55,724 nt of DNA from Nemertoderma westbladi. Taxonomy: Eukaryota; Xenacoelomorpha; Nemertodermatida; Nemertodermatidae. The stretch is from contig JAUCBJ010008193.1 in the NCBI GenBank assembly GCA_032718475.1, positions 1 through 55,724 of the forward strand, written 5' to 3'. Numbering within the stretch: the stretch's first letter is position 1; every line of letters starts with the position of its first letter. Shown piece after piece: positions 1 through 13,521 of the stretch. Under the pieces are notes generated by a model. The model saw only the letters and a list, made by a program, of their open reading frames with translations. It did no database searches and was not told the origin of the DNA. A program made the position numbers and the translations under genes.

Positions 1-3000
1 TAAATCGTATTTGTACATCTGACTGACCTTTATTAACAGTTTAAATCGTATTTGTACATCTGACTGACCTTTATTAACAGTTTAAATCGTATTTGTACAT
101 CTGACTGACCTTTATTAACAGTTTAAATCGTATTTGTACATCTGACTGACCTTTATTAACAGTTTAAATCGTATTTGTACATCTGACTGACCTTTATTAA
201 CAGTTTAAATCGTATTTGTACATCTGACTGACCTTTATTAACAGTTTAAATCGTATTTGTACATCTGACTGACCTTTATTAACAGTTTAAATCGTATTTG
301 TACATCTGACTGACCTTTATTAACAGTTTAAATCGTATTTGTACATCTGACTGACCTTTATTAACAGTTTAAATCGTATTTGTACATCTGACTGACCTTT
401 ATTAACAGTTTAAATCGTATTTGTACATCTGACTGCCCTTTATTAACAGTTTAAATCGTATTTGTACATCTGACTGACCTTTATTAACAGTTTAAATCGT
501 ATTTGTACATCTGACTGACCTTTATTAACAGTTTAAATCGTATTTGTACATCTGACTGACCTTTATTAACAGTTTAAATCGTATTTGTACATCTGACTGA
601 CCTTTATTAACAGTTTAAATCGTATTTGTACATCTGACTGACCTTTATTAACAGTTTAAATCGTATTTGTACATCTGACTGACCTTTATTAACAGTTTAA
701 ATCGTATTTGTACATCTGACTGACCTTTATTAACAGTTTAAATCGTATTTGTACATCTGACTGACCTTTATTAACAGTTTAAATCGTATTTGTACATCTG
801 ACTGACCTTTATTAACAGTTTAAATCGTATTTGTACATCTGACTGACCTTTATTAACAGTTTAAATCGTATTTGTACATCTGACTGACCTTTATTAACAG
901 TTTAAATCGTATTTGTACATCTGACTGACCTTTATTAACAGTTTAAATCGTATTTGTACATCTGACTGACCTTTATTAACAGTTTAAATCGTATTTGTAC
1001 ATCTGACTGACCTTTATTAACAGTTTAAATCGTATTTGTACATCTGACTGACCTTTATTAACAGTTTAAATCGTATTTGTACATCTGACTGACCTTTATT
1101 AACAGTTTAAATCGTATTTGTACATCTGACTGACCTTTATTAACAGTTTAAATCGTATTTGTACATCTGACTGACCTTTATTAACAGTTTAAATCGTATT
1201 TGTACATCTGACTGACCTTTATTAACAGTTTAAATCGTATTTGTACATCTGACTGACCTTTATTAACAGTTTAAATCGTATTTGTACATCTGACTGACCT
1301 TTATTAACAGTTTAAATCGTATTTGTACATCTGACTGACCTTTATTAACAGTTTAAATCGTATTTGTACATCTGACTGACCTTTATTAACAGTTTAAATC
1401 GTATTTGTACATCTGACTGACCTTTATTAACAGTTTAAATCGTATTTGTACATCTGACTGACCTTTATTAACAGTTTAAATCGTATTTGTACATCTGACT
1501 GACCTTTATTAACAGTTTAAATCGTATTTGTACATCTGACTGACCTTTATTAACAGTTTAAATCGTATTTGTACATCTGACTGACCTTTATTAACAGTTT
1601 AAATCGTATTTGTACATCTGACTGACCTTTATTAACAGTTTAAATCGTATTTGTACATCTGACTGACCTTTATTAACAGTTTAAATCGTATTTGTACATC
1701 TGACTGACCTTTATTAACAGTTTAAATCGTATTTGTACATCTGACTGACCTTTATTAACAGTTTAAATCGTATTTGTACATCTGACTGACCTTTATTAAC
1801 AGTTTAAATCGTATTTGTACATCTGACTGACCTTTATTAACAGTTTAAATCGTATTTGTACATCTGACTGACCTTTATTAACAGTTTAAATCGTATTTGT
1901 ACATCTGACTGACCTTTATTAACAGTTTAAATCGTATTTGTACATCTGACTGACCTTTATTAACAGTTTAAATCGTATTTGTACATCTGACTGACCTTTA
2001 TTAACAGTTTAAATCGTATTTGTACATCTGACTGACCTTTATTAACAGTTTAAATCGTATTTGTACATCTGACTGACCTTTATTAACAGTTTAAATCGTA
2101 TTTGTACATCTGACTGACCTTTATTAACAGTTTAAATCGTATTTGTACATCTGACTGACCTTTATTAACAGTTTAAATCGTATTTGTACATCTGACTGAC
2201 CTTTATTAACAGTTTAAATCGTATTTGTACATCTGACTGACCTTTATTAACAGTTTAAATCGTATTTGTACATCTGACTGACCTTTATTAACAGTTTAAA
2301 TCGTATTTGTACATCTGACTGACCTTTATTAACAGTTTAAATCGTATTTGTACATCTGACTGACCTTTATTAACAGTTTAAATCGTATTTGTACATCTGA
2401 CTGACCTTTATTAACAGTTTAAATCGTATTTGTACATCTGACTGACCTTTATTAACAGTTTAAATCGTATTTGTACATCTGACTGACCTTTATTAACAGT
2501 TTAAATCGTATTTGTACATCTGACTGACCTTTATTAACAGTTTAAATCGTATTTGTACATCTGACTGACCTTTATTAACAGTTTAAATCGTATTTGTACA
2601 TCTGACTGACCTTTATTAACAGTTTAAATCGTATTTGTACATCTGACTGACCTTTATTAACAGTTTAAATCGTATTTGTACATCTGACTGACCTTTATTA
2701 ACAGTTTAAATCGTATTTGTACATCTGACTGACCTTTATTAACAGTTTAAATCGTATTTGTACATCTGACTGACCTTTATTAACAGTTTAAATCGTATTT
2801 GTACATCTGACTGACCTTTATTAACAGTTTAAATCGTATTTGTACATCTGACTGACCTTTATTAACAGTTTAAATCGTATTTGTACATCTGACTGACCTT
2901 TATTAACAGTTTAAATCGTATTTGTACATCTGACTGACCTTTATTAACAGTTTAAATCGTATTTGTACATCTGACTGACCTTTATTAACAGTTTAAATCG

Positions 3001-6000
3001 TATTTGTACATCTGACTGACCTTTATTAACAGTTTAAATCGTATTTGTACATCTGACTGACCTTTATTAACAGTTTAAATCGTATTTGTACATCTGACTG
3101 ACCTTTATTAACAGTTTAAATCGTATTTGTACATCTGACTGACCTTTATTAACAGTTTAAATCGTATTTGTACATCTGACTGACCTTTATTAACAGTTTA
3201 AATCGTATTTGTACATCTGACTGACCTTTATTAACAGTTTAAATCGTATTTGTACATCTGACTGACCTTTATTAACAGTTTAAATCGTATTTGTACATCT
3301 GACTGACCTTTATTAACAGTTTAAATCGTATTTGTACATCTGACTGACCTTTATTAACAGTTTAAATCGTATTTGTACATCTGACTGACCTTTATTAACA
3401 GTTTAAATCGTATTTGTACATCTGACTGACCTTTATTAACAGTTTAAATCGTATTTGTACATCTGACTGACCTTTATTAACAGTTTAAATCGTATTTGTA
3501 CATCTGACTGACCTTTATTAACAGTTTAAATCGTATTTGTACATCTGACTGACCTTTATTAACAGTTTAAATCGTATTTGTACATCTGACTGACCTTTAT
3601 TAACAGTTTAAATCGTATTTGTACATCTGACTGACCTTTATTAACAGTTTAAATCGTATTTGTACATCTGACTGACCTTTATTAACAGTTTAAATCGTAT
3701 TTGTACATCTGACTGACCTTTATTAACAGTTTAAATCGTATTTGTACATCTGACTGACCTTTATTAACAGTTTAAATCGTATTTGTACATCTGACTGACC
3801 TTTATTAACAGTTTAAATCGTATTTGTACATCTGACTGACCTTTATTAACAGTTTAAATCGTATTTGTACATCTGACTGACCTTTATTAACAGTTTAAAT
3901 CGTATTTGTACATCTGACTGACCTTTATTAACAGTTTAAATCGTATTTGTACATCTGACTGACCTTTATTAACAGTTTAAATCGTATTTGTACATCTGAC
4001 TGACCTTTATTAACAGTTTAAATCGTATTTGTACATCTGACTGACCTTTATTAACAGTTTAAATCGTATTTGTACATCTGACTGACCTTTATTAACAGTT
4101 TAAATCGTATTTGTACATCTGACTGACCTTTATTAACAGTTTAAATCGTATTTGTACATCTGACTGACCTTTATTAACAGTTTAAATCGTATTTGTACAT
4201 CTGACTGACCTTTATTAACAGTTTAAATCGTATTTGTACATCTGACTGACCTTTATTAACAGTTTAAATCGTATTTGTACATCTGACTGACCTTTATTAA
4301 CAGTTTAAATCGTATTTGTACATCTGACTGACCTTTATTAACAGTTTAAATCGTATTTGTACATCTGACTGACCTTTATTAACAGTTTAAATCGTATTTG
4401 TACATCTGACTGACCTTTATTAACAGTTTAAATCGTATTTGTACATCTGACTGACCTTTATTAACAGTTTAAATCGTATTTGTACATCTGACTGACCTTT
4501 ATTAACAGTTTAAATCGTATTTGTACATCTGACTGACCTTTATTAACAGTTTAAATCGTATTTGTACATCTGACTGACCTTTATTAACAGTTTAAATCGT
4601 ATTTGTACATCTGACTGACCTTTATTAACAGTTTAAATCGTATTTGTACATCTGACTGACCTTTATTAACAGTTTAAATCGTATTTGTACATCTGACTGA
4701 CCTTTATTAACAGTTTAAATCGTATTTGTACATCTGACTGACCTTTATTAACAGTTTAAATCGTATTTGTACATCTGACTGACCTTTATTAACAGTTTAA
4801 ATCGTATTTGTACATCTGACTGACCTTTATTAACAGTTTAAATCGTATTTGTACATCTGACTGACCTTTATTAACAGTTTAAATCGTATTTGTACATCTG
4901 ACTGACCTTTATTAACAGTTTAAATCGTATTTGTACATCTGACTGACCTTTATTAACAGTTTAAATCGTATTTGTACATCTGACTGACCTTTATTAACAG
5001 TTTAAATCGTATTTGTACATCTGACTGACCTTTATTAACAGTTTAAATCGTATTTGTACATCTGACTGACCTTTATTAACAGTTTAAATCGTATTTGTAC
5101 ATCTGACTGACCTTTATTAACAGTTTAAATCGTATTTGTACATCTGACTGACCTTTATTAACAGTTTAAATCGTATTTGTACATCTGACTGACCTTTATT
5201 AACAGTTTAAATCGTATTTGTACATCTGACTGACCTTTATTAACAGTTTAAATCGTATTTGTACATCTGACTGACCTTTATTAACAGTTTAAATCGTATT
5301 TGTACATCTGACTGACCTTTATTAACAGTTTAAATCGTATTTGTACATCTGACTGACCTTTATTAACAGTTTAAATCGTATTTGTACATCTGACTGACCT
5401 TTATTAACAGTTTAAATCGTATTTGTACATCTGACTGACCTTTATTAACAGTTTAAATCGTATTTGTACATCTGACTGACCTTTATTAACAGTTTAAATC
5501 GTATTTGTACATCTGACTGACCTTTATTAACAGTTTAAATCGTATTTGTACATCTGACTGACCTTTATTAACAGTTTAAATCGTATTTGTACATCTGACT
5601 GACCTTTATTAACAGTTTAAATCGTATTTGTACATCTGACTGACCTTTATTAACAGTTTAAATCGTATTTGTACATCTGACTGACCTTTATTAACAGTTT
5701 AAATCGTATTTGTACATCTGACTGACCTTTATTAACAGTTTAAATCGTATTTGTACATCTGACTGACCTTTATTAACAGTTTAAATCGTATTTGTACATC
5801 TGACTGACCTTTATTAACAGTTTAAATCGTATTTGTACATCTGACTGACCTTTATTAACAGTTTAAATCGTATTTGTACATCTGACTGACCTTTATTAAC
5901 AGTTTAAATCGTATTTGTACATCTGACTGACCTTTATTAACAGTTTAAATCGTATTTGTACATCTGACTGACCTTTATTAACAGTTTAAATCGTATTTGT

Positions 6001-9000
6001 ACATCTGACTGACCTTTATTAACAGTTTAAATCGTATTTGTACATCTGACTGACCTTTATTAACAGTTTAAATCGTATTTGTACATCTGACTGACCTTTA
6101 TTAACAGTTTAAATCGTATTTGTACATCTGACTGACCTTTATTAACAGTTTAAATCGTATTTGTACATCTGACTGACCTTTATTAACAGTTTAAATCGTA
6201 TTTGTACATCTGACTGACCTTTATTAACAGTTTAAATCGTATTTGTACATCTGACTGACCTTTATTAACAGTTTAAATCGTATTTGTACATCTGACTGAC
6301 CTTTATTAACAGTTTAAATCGTATTTGTACATCTGACTGACCTTTATTAACAGTTTAAATCGTATTTGTACATCTGACTGACCTTTATTAACAGTTTAAA
6401 TCGTATTTGTACATCTGACTGACCTTTATTAACAGTTTAAATCGTATTTGTACATCTGACTGACCTTTATTAACAGTTTAAATCGTATTTGTACATCTGA
6501 CTGACCTTTATTAACAGTTTAAATCGTATTTGTACATCTGACTGACCTTTATTAACAGTTTAAATCGTATTTGTACATCTGACTGACCTTTATTAACAGT
6601 TTAAATCGTATTTGTACATCTGACTGACCTTTATTAACAGTTTAAATCGTATTTGTACATCTGACTGACCTTTATTAACAGTTTAAATCGTATTTGTACA
6701 TCTGACTGACCTTTATTAACAGTTTAAATCGTATTTGTACATCTGACTGACCTTTATTAACAGTTTAAATCGTATTTGTACATCTGACTGACCTTTATTA
6801 ACAGTTTAAATCGTATTTGTACATCTGACTGACCTTTATTAACAGTTTAAATCGTATTTGTACATCTGACTGACCTTTATTAACAGTTTAAATCGTATTT
6901 GTACATCTGACTGACCTTTATTAACAGTTTAAATCGTATTTGTACATCTGACTGCCCTTTATTAACAGTTTAAATCGTATTTGTACATCTGACTGACCTT
7001 TATTAACAGTTTAAATCGTATTTGTACATCTGACTGACCTTTATTAACAGTTTAAATCGTATTTGTACATCTGACTGACCTTTATTAACAGTTTAAATCG
7101 TATTTGTACATCTGACTGACCTTTATTAACAGTTTAAATCGTATTTGTACATCTGACTGACCTTTATTAACAGTTTAAATCGTATTTGTACATCTGACTG
7201 ACCTTTATTAACAGTTTAAATCGTATTTGTACATCTGACTGACCTTTATTAACAGTTTAAATCGTATTTGTACATCTGACTGACCTTTATTAACAGTTTA
7301 AATCGTATTTGTACATCTGACTGACCTTTATTAACAGTTTAAATCGTATTTGTACATCTGACTGCCCTTTATTAACAGTTTAAATCGTATTTGTACATCT
7401 GACTGACCTTTATTAACAGTTTAAATCGTATTTGTACATCTGACTGACCTTTATTAACAGTTTAAATCGTATTTGTACATCTGACTGACCTTTATTAACA
7501 GTTTAAATCGTATTTGTACATCTGACTGACCTTTATTAACAGTTTAAATCGTATTTGTACATCTGACTGACCTTTATTAACAGTTTAAATCGTATTTGTA
7601 CATCTGACTGACCTTTATTAACAGTTTAAATCGTATTTGTACATCTGACTGACCTTTATTAACAGTTTAAATCGTATTTGTACATCTGACTGACCTTTAT
7701 TAACAGTTTAAATCGTATTTGTACATCTGACTGACCTTTATTAACAGTTTAAATCGTATTTGTACATCTGACTGACCTTTATTAACAGTTTAAATCGTAT
7801 TTGTACATCTGACTGACCTTTATTAACAGTTTAAATCGTATTTGTACATCTGACTGACCTTTATTAACAGTTTAAATCGTATTTGTACATCTGACTGACC
7901 TTTATTAACAGTTTAAATCGTATTTGTACATCTGACTGACCTTTATTAACAGTTTAAATCGTATTTGTACATCTGACTGGCCTTTATTAACAGTTTAAAT
8001 CGTATTTGTACATCTGACTGACCTTTATTAACAGTTTAAATCGTATTTGTACATCTGACTGGCCTTTATTAACAGTTTAAATCGTATTTGTACATCTGAC
8101 TGACCTTTATTAACAGTTTAAATCGTATTTGTACATCTGACTGCCCTTTATTAACAGTTTAAATCGTATTTGTACATCTGACTGACCTTTATTAACAGTT
8201 TAAATCGTATTTGTACATCTGACTGACCTTTATTAACAGTTTAAATCGTATTTGTACATCTGACTGGCCTTTATTAACAGTTTAAATCGTATTTGTACAT
8301 CTGACTGACCTTTATTAACAGTTTAAATCGTATTTGTACATCTGACTGCCCTTTATTAACAGTTTAAATCGTATTTGTACATCTGACTGACCTTTATTAA
8401 CAGTTTAAATCGTATTTGTACATCTGACTGGCCTTTATTAACAGTTTAAATCGTATTTGTACATCTGACTGACCTTTATTAACAGTTTAAATCGTATTTG
8501 TACATCTGACTGACCTTTATTAACAGTTTAAATCGTATTTGTACATCTGACTGACCTTTATTAACAGTTTAAATCGTATTTGTACATCTGACTGACCTTT
8601 ATTAACAGTTTAAATCGTATTTGTACATCTGTCTGACCTTTATTAACAGTTTAAATCGTATTTGTACATCTGACTGACCTTTATTAACAGTTTAAATCGT
8701 ATTTGTACATCTGACTGGCCTTTATTAACAGTTTAAATCGTATTTGTACATCTGACTGATCTTTATTAACAGTTTAAATCGTATTTGTACATCTGACTGA
8801 CCTTTATTAACAGTTTAAATCGTATTTGTACATCTGACTGACCTTTATTAACAGTTTAAATCGTATTTGTACATCTGACTGCCTTTATTAACAGTTTAAA
8901 TCGTATTTGTACATCTGACTGACCTTTATTAACAGTTTAAATCGTATTTGTACATCTGACTGACCTTTATTAACAGTTTAAATCGTATTTGTACATCTGA

Positions 9001-11181
9001 CTGACCTTTATTAACAGTTTAAATCGTATTTGTACATCTGACTGCCTTTATTAACAGTTTAAATCGTATTTGTACATCTGACTGACCTTTATTAACAGTT
9101 TAAATCGTATTTGTACATCTGACTGACCTTTATTAACAGTTTAAATCGTATTTGTACATCTGACTGACCTTTATTAACAGTTTAAATCGTATTTGTACAT
9201 CTGACTGACCTTTATTAACAGTTTAAATCGTATTTATACATCTGACTGACCTTTATTAACAGTTTAAATCGTATTTGTACATCTGACTGACCTTTATTAA
9301 CAGTTTAAATCGTATTTGTACATCTGACTGACCTTTATTAACAGTTTAAATCGTATTTGTACATCTGACTGACCTTTATTAACAGTTTAAATCGTATTTG
9401 TACATCTGACTGACCTTTATTAACAGTTTAAATCGTATTTGTACATCTGACTGCGTTTATTAACAGTTTAAATCGTATTTGTACATCTGACTGACCTTTA
9501 TTAACAGTTTAAATCGTATTTGTACATCTGACTGACCTTTATTAACAGTTTAAATCGTATTTGTACATCTGACTGCCCTTTATTAACAGTTTAAATCGTA
9601 TTTGTACATCTGGCTGACCTTTATTAACAGTTTAAATCGTATTTGTACATCTGACTGCCTTTTATTAACAGTTTAAATCGTATTTGTACATCTGACTGCC
9701 CTTTATTAACAGTTTAAATCGTATTTGTACATCTGACTGCCCTTTATTAACAGTTTAAATCGTATTTGTACATCTGACTGACCTTTATTAACAGTTTAAA
9801 TCGTATTTGTACATCTGACTGCCCTTTATTAACAGTTTAAATCGTATTTGTACATCTGACTGCCCTTTATTAACAGTTTAAATCGTATTTGTACATCTGA
9901 CTGCCCTTTATTAACAGTTTAAATCGTATTTGTACATCTGACTGACCTTTATTAACAGTTTAAATCGTATTTGTACATCTGACTGCCCTTTATTAACAGT
10001 TTAAATCGTATTTGTACATCTGACTGCCCTTTATTAACAGTTTAAATCGTATTTGTACATCTGACTGCCCTTTATTAACAGTTTAAATCGTATTTGTACA
10101 TCTGACTGACCTTTATTAACAGTTTAAATCGTATTTGTACATCTGACTGACCTTTATTAACAGTTTAAATCGTATTTGTACATCTGACTGCCCTTTATTA
10201 ACAGTTTAAATCGTATTTATACATCTGACTGCCTTTATTAACAGTTTAAATCGTATTTGTACATCTGACTGACCTTTATTAACAGTTTAAATCGTATTTA
10301 TACATCTGACTGACCTTTATTAACAGTTTAAATCGTATTTGTACATCTGACTGCCCTTTATTAACAGTTTAAATCGTATTTATACATCTGACTGCCCTTT
10401 ATTAACAGTTTAAATCGTATTTATACATCTGACTGCCTTTATTAACAGTTTAAATCGTATTTGTACATCTGACTGCCCTTTATTAACAGTTTAAATCGTA
10501 TTTATACATCTGACTGCTTTTATTAACAGTTTAAATCGTATTTGTACATCTGACTGCCCTTTATTAACAGTTTAAATCGTATTTATACATCTGACTGACC
10601 TTTATTAACAGTTTAAATCGTATTTGTACATCTGACTGCCCTTTATTAACAGTTTAAATCGTATTTGTACATCTGACTGACCTTTATTAACAGTTTAAAT
10701 CGTATTTGTACATCTGACTCCCCTTTATTAACAGTTTAAATCGTATTTGTACATCTGACTGCCCTTTATTAACAGTTTAAATCGTATTTATACATCTGAC
10801 TGCCTTTATTAACAGTTTAAATCGTATTTGTACATCTGACTGCCCTTTATTAACAGTTTAAATCGTATTTGTACATCTGACTGACCTTTATTAACAGTTT
10901 AAATCGTATTTGTACATCTGACTGCCCTTTATTAACAGTTTAAATCGTATTTGTACATCTTACTGCCCTTTATTAACAGTTTAAATCGTATTTGTACATC
11001 TGACTGACCTTTATTAACAGTTTAAATCGTATTTGTACATCTGACTGACCTTTATTAACAGTTTAAATCGTATTTGTACATCTGACTGACCTTTATTAAC
11101 AGTTTAAATCGTATTTGTACATCTGACTGACCTTTATTAACAGTTTAAATCGTATTTGTACATCTGTCTGACCTTTATTAA
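1..11181. repeat. 41-bp satellite array, about 273 copies
   Basis: Head-to-tail 41-bp units containing GTACATCTGACTGACC and TTTATTAACAGTTTAAATC, running from the window edge to the junction with a reverse transcriptase fragment. From 1 to about 7.9 kb the copies are almost identical. From about 7.97 kb to 11.1 kb variants are common: GACTGCCC, GACTGGCC, TTATACATC, and 40-bp units with a deleted C. The complementary strand of each unit contains AATAAA. No unique spacers and no coding potential. The left end of the array lies outside the window. Confidence 0.98.
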
Positions 11182-11635
11182 GCCCGTTTCCTCGATTGGC
11201 TCAATGTTTGAACATTACTATATATCAGTTCAGTATCCCTTTCAAGTTGATCTATATATGTTGTGGCCGGTCGTCCACGACTACGCTTTCCATGAGTTGG
11301 TTGCCAGAGAAGTAGATCTGGTATGACCTCGTCTTTACTTCGCCAGCAGTGCCCACTGAATCTTAATCTGCGTTCACGGAGGGTGGTTGATACAGGTGGT
11401 ATTGTACCATAAAGCTCGGCGTTTGTCATGTGTTGTCTCCAGCTGATGTTTAGGGCAGCCCTTAGTAGTCTTGTGTAGCAACCATCAATTCGTTGTTCAA
11501 GTGATTTAGTCAGTGTCCAGGTCTCACCCCCGTATAAAAATACACTTTCCAATGTGGCTCGAAAGAACTTAGTCTTCAGGTGCCTGGAGAGATCTGATTT
11601 CCAGATGGTATCCATTTTTGATAGAGCTACCCAAG
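11181..11635 (-). pseudogene. Non-LTR retrotransposon RT, C-terminal fragment (interrupted)
   Basis: The minus strand encodes the C-terminal part of a non-LTR reverse transcriptase polyprotein: FLYGGETWTLTKSLEQRI, then RRLRFSGHCWRSKDEV and GKRSRGRPATTYIDQLERDT, a pattern typical of the region after the RT palm. The stop codon TAA lies at 11178-11180, inside the first satellite unit. The missing upstream half of the gene is at 28776-29863. The reading frame resumes exactly across the CCAAG target duplication (KAKAW joined to VALSKMDTIW), so this was one gene before the BEL element inserted. Non-LTR clade not resolved. Inactive as it stands. Confidence 0.85.
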
Positions 11636-11832
11636 TGTTAGCTTATTCAATCCCGCTAACACCCCATAAAGTTAAGCCGATAAGCAATATTGGGAGCCAC
11701 GAGATTGGGTAATCAACCAACTCGTGCCACCCCAACAAAATGGGAAGGAAACACACAATGAGGGTCAGGGGCCAAACCCCTAACCCAGAGAGAACAGGTG
11801 GAGTGAACGGAAACACTCCAAAGGGCGCCAAC
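11636..11832 (+). repeat. BEL/Pao 5' LTR, first part
   Basis: First 197 bp of the 5' LTR, matching 28226-28422 of the 3' LTR with one visible difference. It is cut after GGGCGCCAAC by the inner non-LTR element, and that sequence is repeated at 16261-16270 as the target duplication. Confidence 0.95.
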
Positions 11833-11941
11833 TGGTGGGCCTACAGGTATGAACTGTAGATAAACACCAGTACCGGTAGCCTAAATACCCCCCTAAATCA
11901 GTATGCAGTAAGCTGACCAAAAACCAATCACAATACAGAAC

Positions 11942-12976
11942 ATGCCTCCTACGAAACAATCCGAAGGGAAAACTACCTCAAACGATCAAATCAGCGCTGC
12001 TATTAAAGACTTGTCTAACCAATTCAGGGATCTAAGCGAGGAAAACAAGAAATTTCATAAGGATATTACTCACAAACTCGATCTCATAAATGCAAGAGTC
12101 GACGAGGTTAAAGATGAAGTCTATAGCCAAAGAGAACTTCTCCTAGAAATGTTCTTGTCCGGTGATCAACAGAATCAATATTACCGTCGTAACTGTGTGC
12201 TTATACATGGTGTTAGTGAGTCCGCCAACGAGTCGCGTGATTCCTGTCTGAAATTGGTGAAGGACATCCTTACCGATCTGAATGTTAATACCGATAAAAT
12301 CGACGTTTGCCATCGCCTAGGTCAATTCCCCAAATCTTCCGCTGACGCGAGCTTATCGCGACCAATTATCGTGCGCTTTATCGGCCACAGTGCCAGATCG
12401 GAGGCTTTCCGCAACTTAAGGAACCTACCGAAAGGCGTTTATCTGTCAGATCAACTAACTCCGTATCGGATGAAGCTGCTTAAATTCGCGAAGGAGCTAA
12501 AGAAGAAAGGAGCCATCTACAGTGCTCATGTGATCAACGGCGACATTATAATCACCCATTACGAGGATGATGACGACGGTTTAACTGTTGGAACATTTGA
12601 GGATCTCAGATCCATCTTCCCGGAGGGTTCTCCACCACCCATCCCGATACCGTCGACTTACATGATTCTACAAGAGCTTCTTGGGCAAGCCAGGAAGCAA
12701 AGACCACGAATACGAGTCGGATTCAATCGCGCGAGGAGGAACACGAGGATTCCCCGGAACAACAAATCATCCAGCAACGCCAGGAGTACCAGCCGTGGAA
12801 CAGCCGCCCCTACAGGAAAAGGGAGAAAGGCTGCATCGGGAACTCCTAACTCTCACATGATTTCAACGAGGTCGAGGAGCAGCACGGTTAACCTTGAGGA
12901 GGAAGAAACCGACGGGACCTTAACCGGTAGATCGTCGGGCTCATCGTACTACAACAGTGTTTCTGAAGGAGAATGA
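11942..12976 (+). CDS. Non-LTR retrotransposon ORF1 protein (RNA-binding)
   Basis: 344 aa with an ATG start, 109 bp into the element. Residues 15-75 are heptad-like and charged (LSNQFRDLSEENKKFHKDIT), a likely coiled coil. Residues 83-210 resemble the RRM plus C-terminal domain of L1-like ORF1 proteins: RRNCVLIHGVSES, then IDVCHRLGQ, RPIIVRFIGHSARSEAFRNL and GVYLSDQLTPYRMKLL. Residues 245-345 are basic and Ser/Arg/Gly rich, then acidic at the end. By family knowledge it is the trimeric nucleic-acid chaperone that coats element RNA. It appears intact, with no frameshift or internal stop. ORF2 follows after a 0.5-kb gap. Confidence 0.85.
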   Translation: MPPTKQSEGKTTSNDQISAAIKDLSNQFRDLSEENKKFHKDITHKLDLINARVDEVKDEVYSQRELLLEMFLSGDQQNQYYRRNCVLIHGVSESANESRDSCLKLVKDILTDLNVNTDKIDVCHRLGQFPKSSADASLSRPIIVRFIGHSARSEAFRNLRNLPKGVYLSDQLTPYRMKLLKFAKELKKKGAIYSAHVINGDIIITHYEDDDDGLTVGTFEDLRSIFPEGSPPPIPIPSTYMILQELLGQARKQRPRIRVGFNRARRNTRIPRNNKSSSNARSTSRGTAAPTGKGRKAASGTPNSHMISTRSRSSTVNLEEEETDGTLTGRSSGSSYYNSVSEGE

Positions 12977-13485
12977 TTGATCCTAGATCGGTCCCCGTAT
13001 ACAGTATAGGTTCAGCGACTTGCAATAATCATCCCTATACCCTAAATTAGTAAGTAATATATACTATCGCATTATACATATGAATGTAAGGGAGAAAGTT
13101 AAACAATGGTGGGAAAAGGACTACTGACTGGTACTCGAGCCTGTGTTTGGAATGGAACTATCCAATGTAGGATTACGAAGTTTTATATTAGGTGTAGGTC
13201 CAAAGAAACTTTTAGAAACTTTACTTCTAAGTACCTTGTTTGCTTGTGGCCTGAATTTCCAGCCCAGCAACAGCTTATTAACTTTATATAAAATAGGGTT
13301 TTGTTATCTAAAAACACCACCATTTGAACAAAATGTTATGTACTGTATCTTAAACCTATTGACGGACATTTGCGTATTACCCTGGGCGCCTTGGTGGCTT
13401 CCTCTCCGCAGTCTTTTCATAATTGTATTGTGTGCTGCCGATTGGCACCTCCATCGACCAGTTCTCTCACGTTTTAATACTCTGA
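12977..13485 (+). other. Inter-ORF region of the non-LTR element
   Basis: 509 bp between ORF1 and the ORF2 frame. It contains short open frames, one with an ATG at 13106 (61 aa) and another with an in-frame ATG at 13152 encoding a hydrophobic stretch that overlaps the start of the ORF2 frame. None has recognisable homology. How ORF2 translation starts is unclear, because its frame is open from 13486 with no ATG before the 2A motif. Confidence 0.5.
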
Positions 13486-13521
13486 AAATTAAAATTCTTA
13501 GTTTTTGACAACTCCTGGGCG

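Noticed and set aside
1-11181. CRISPR array
   Set aside because: No unique spacers; the 41-bp units are contiguous and the DNA is eukaryotic.
1-11181. Centromeric or telomeric identity of the 41-bp satellite
   Set aside because: No evidence in sequence beyond tandem repetition; the unit is short and unlike telomere repeats.
11643-11831. Antisense hydrophobic ORF in the LTR, found in both LTRs
   Set aside because: Presence in both LTRs follows from LTR identity, not from protein conservation; no homologue recognised.
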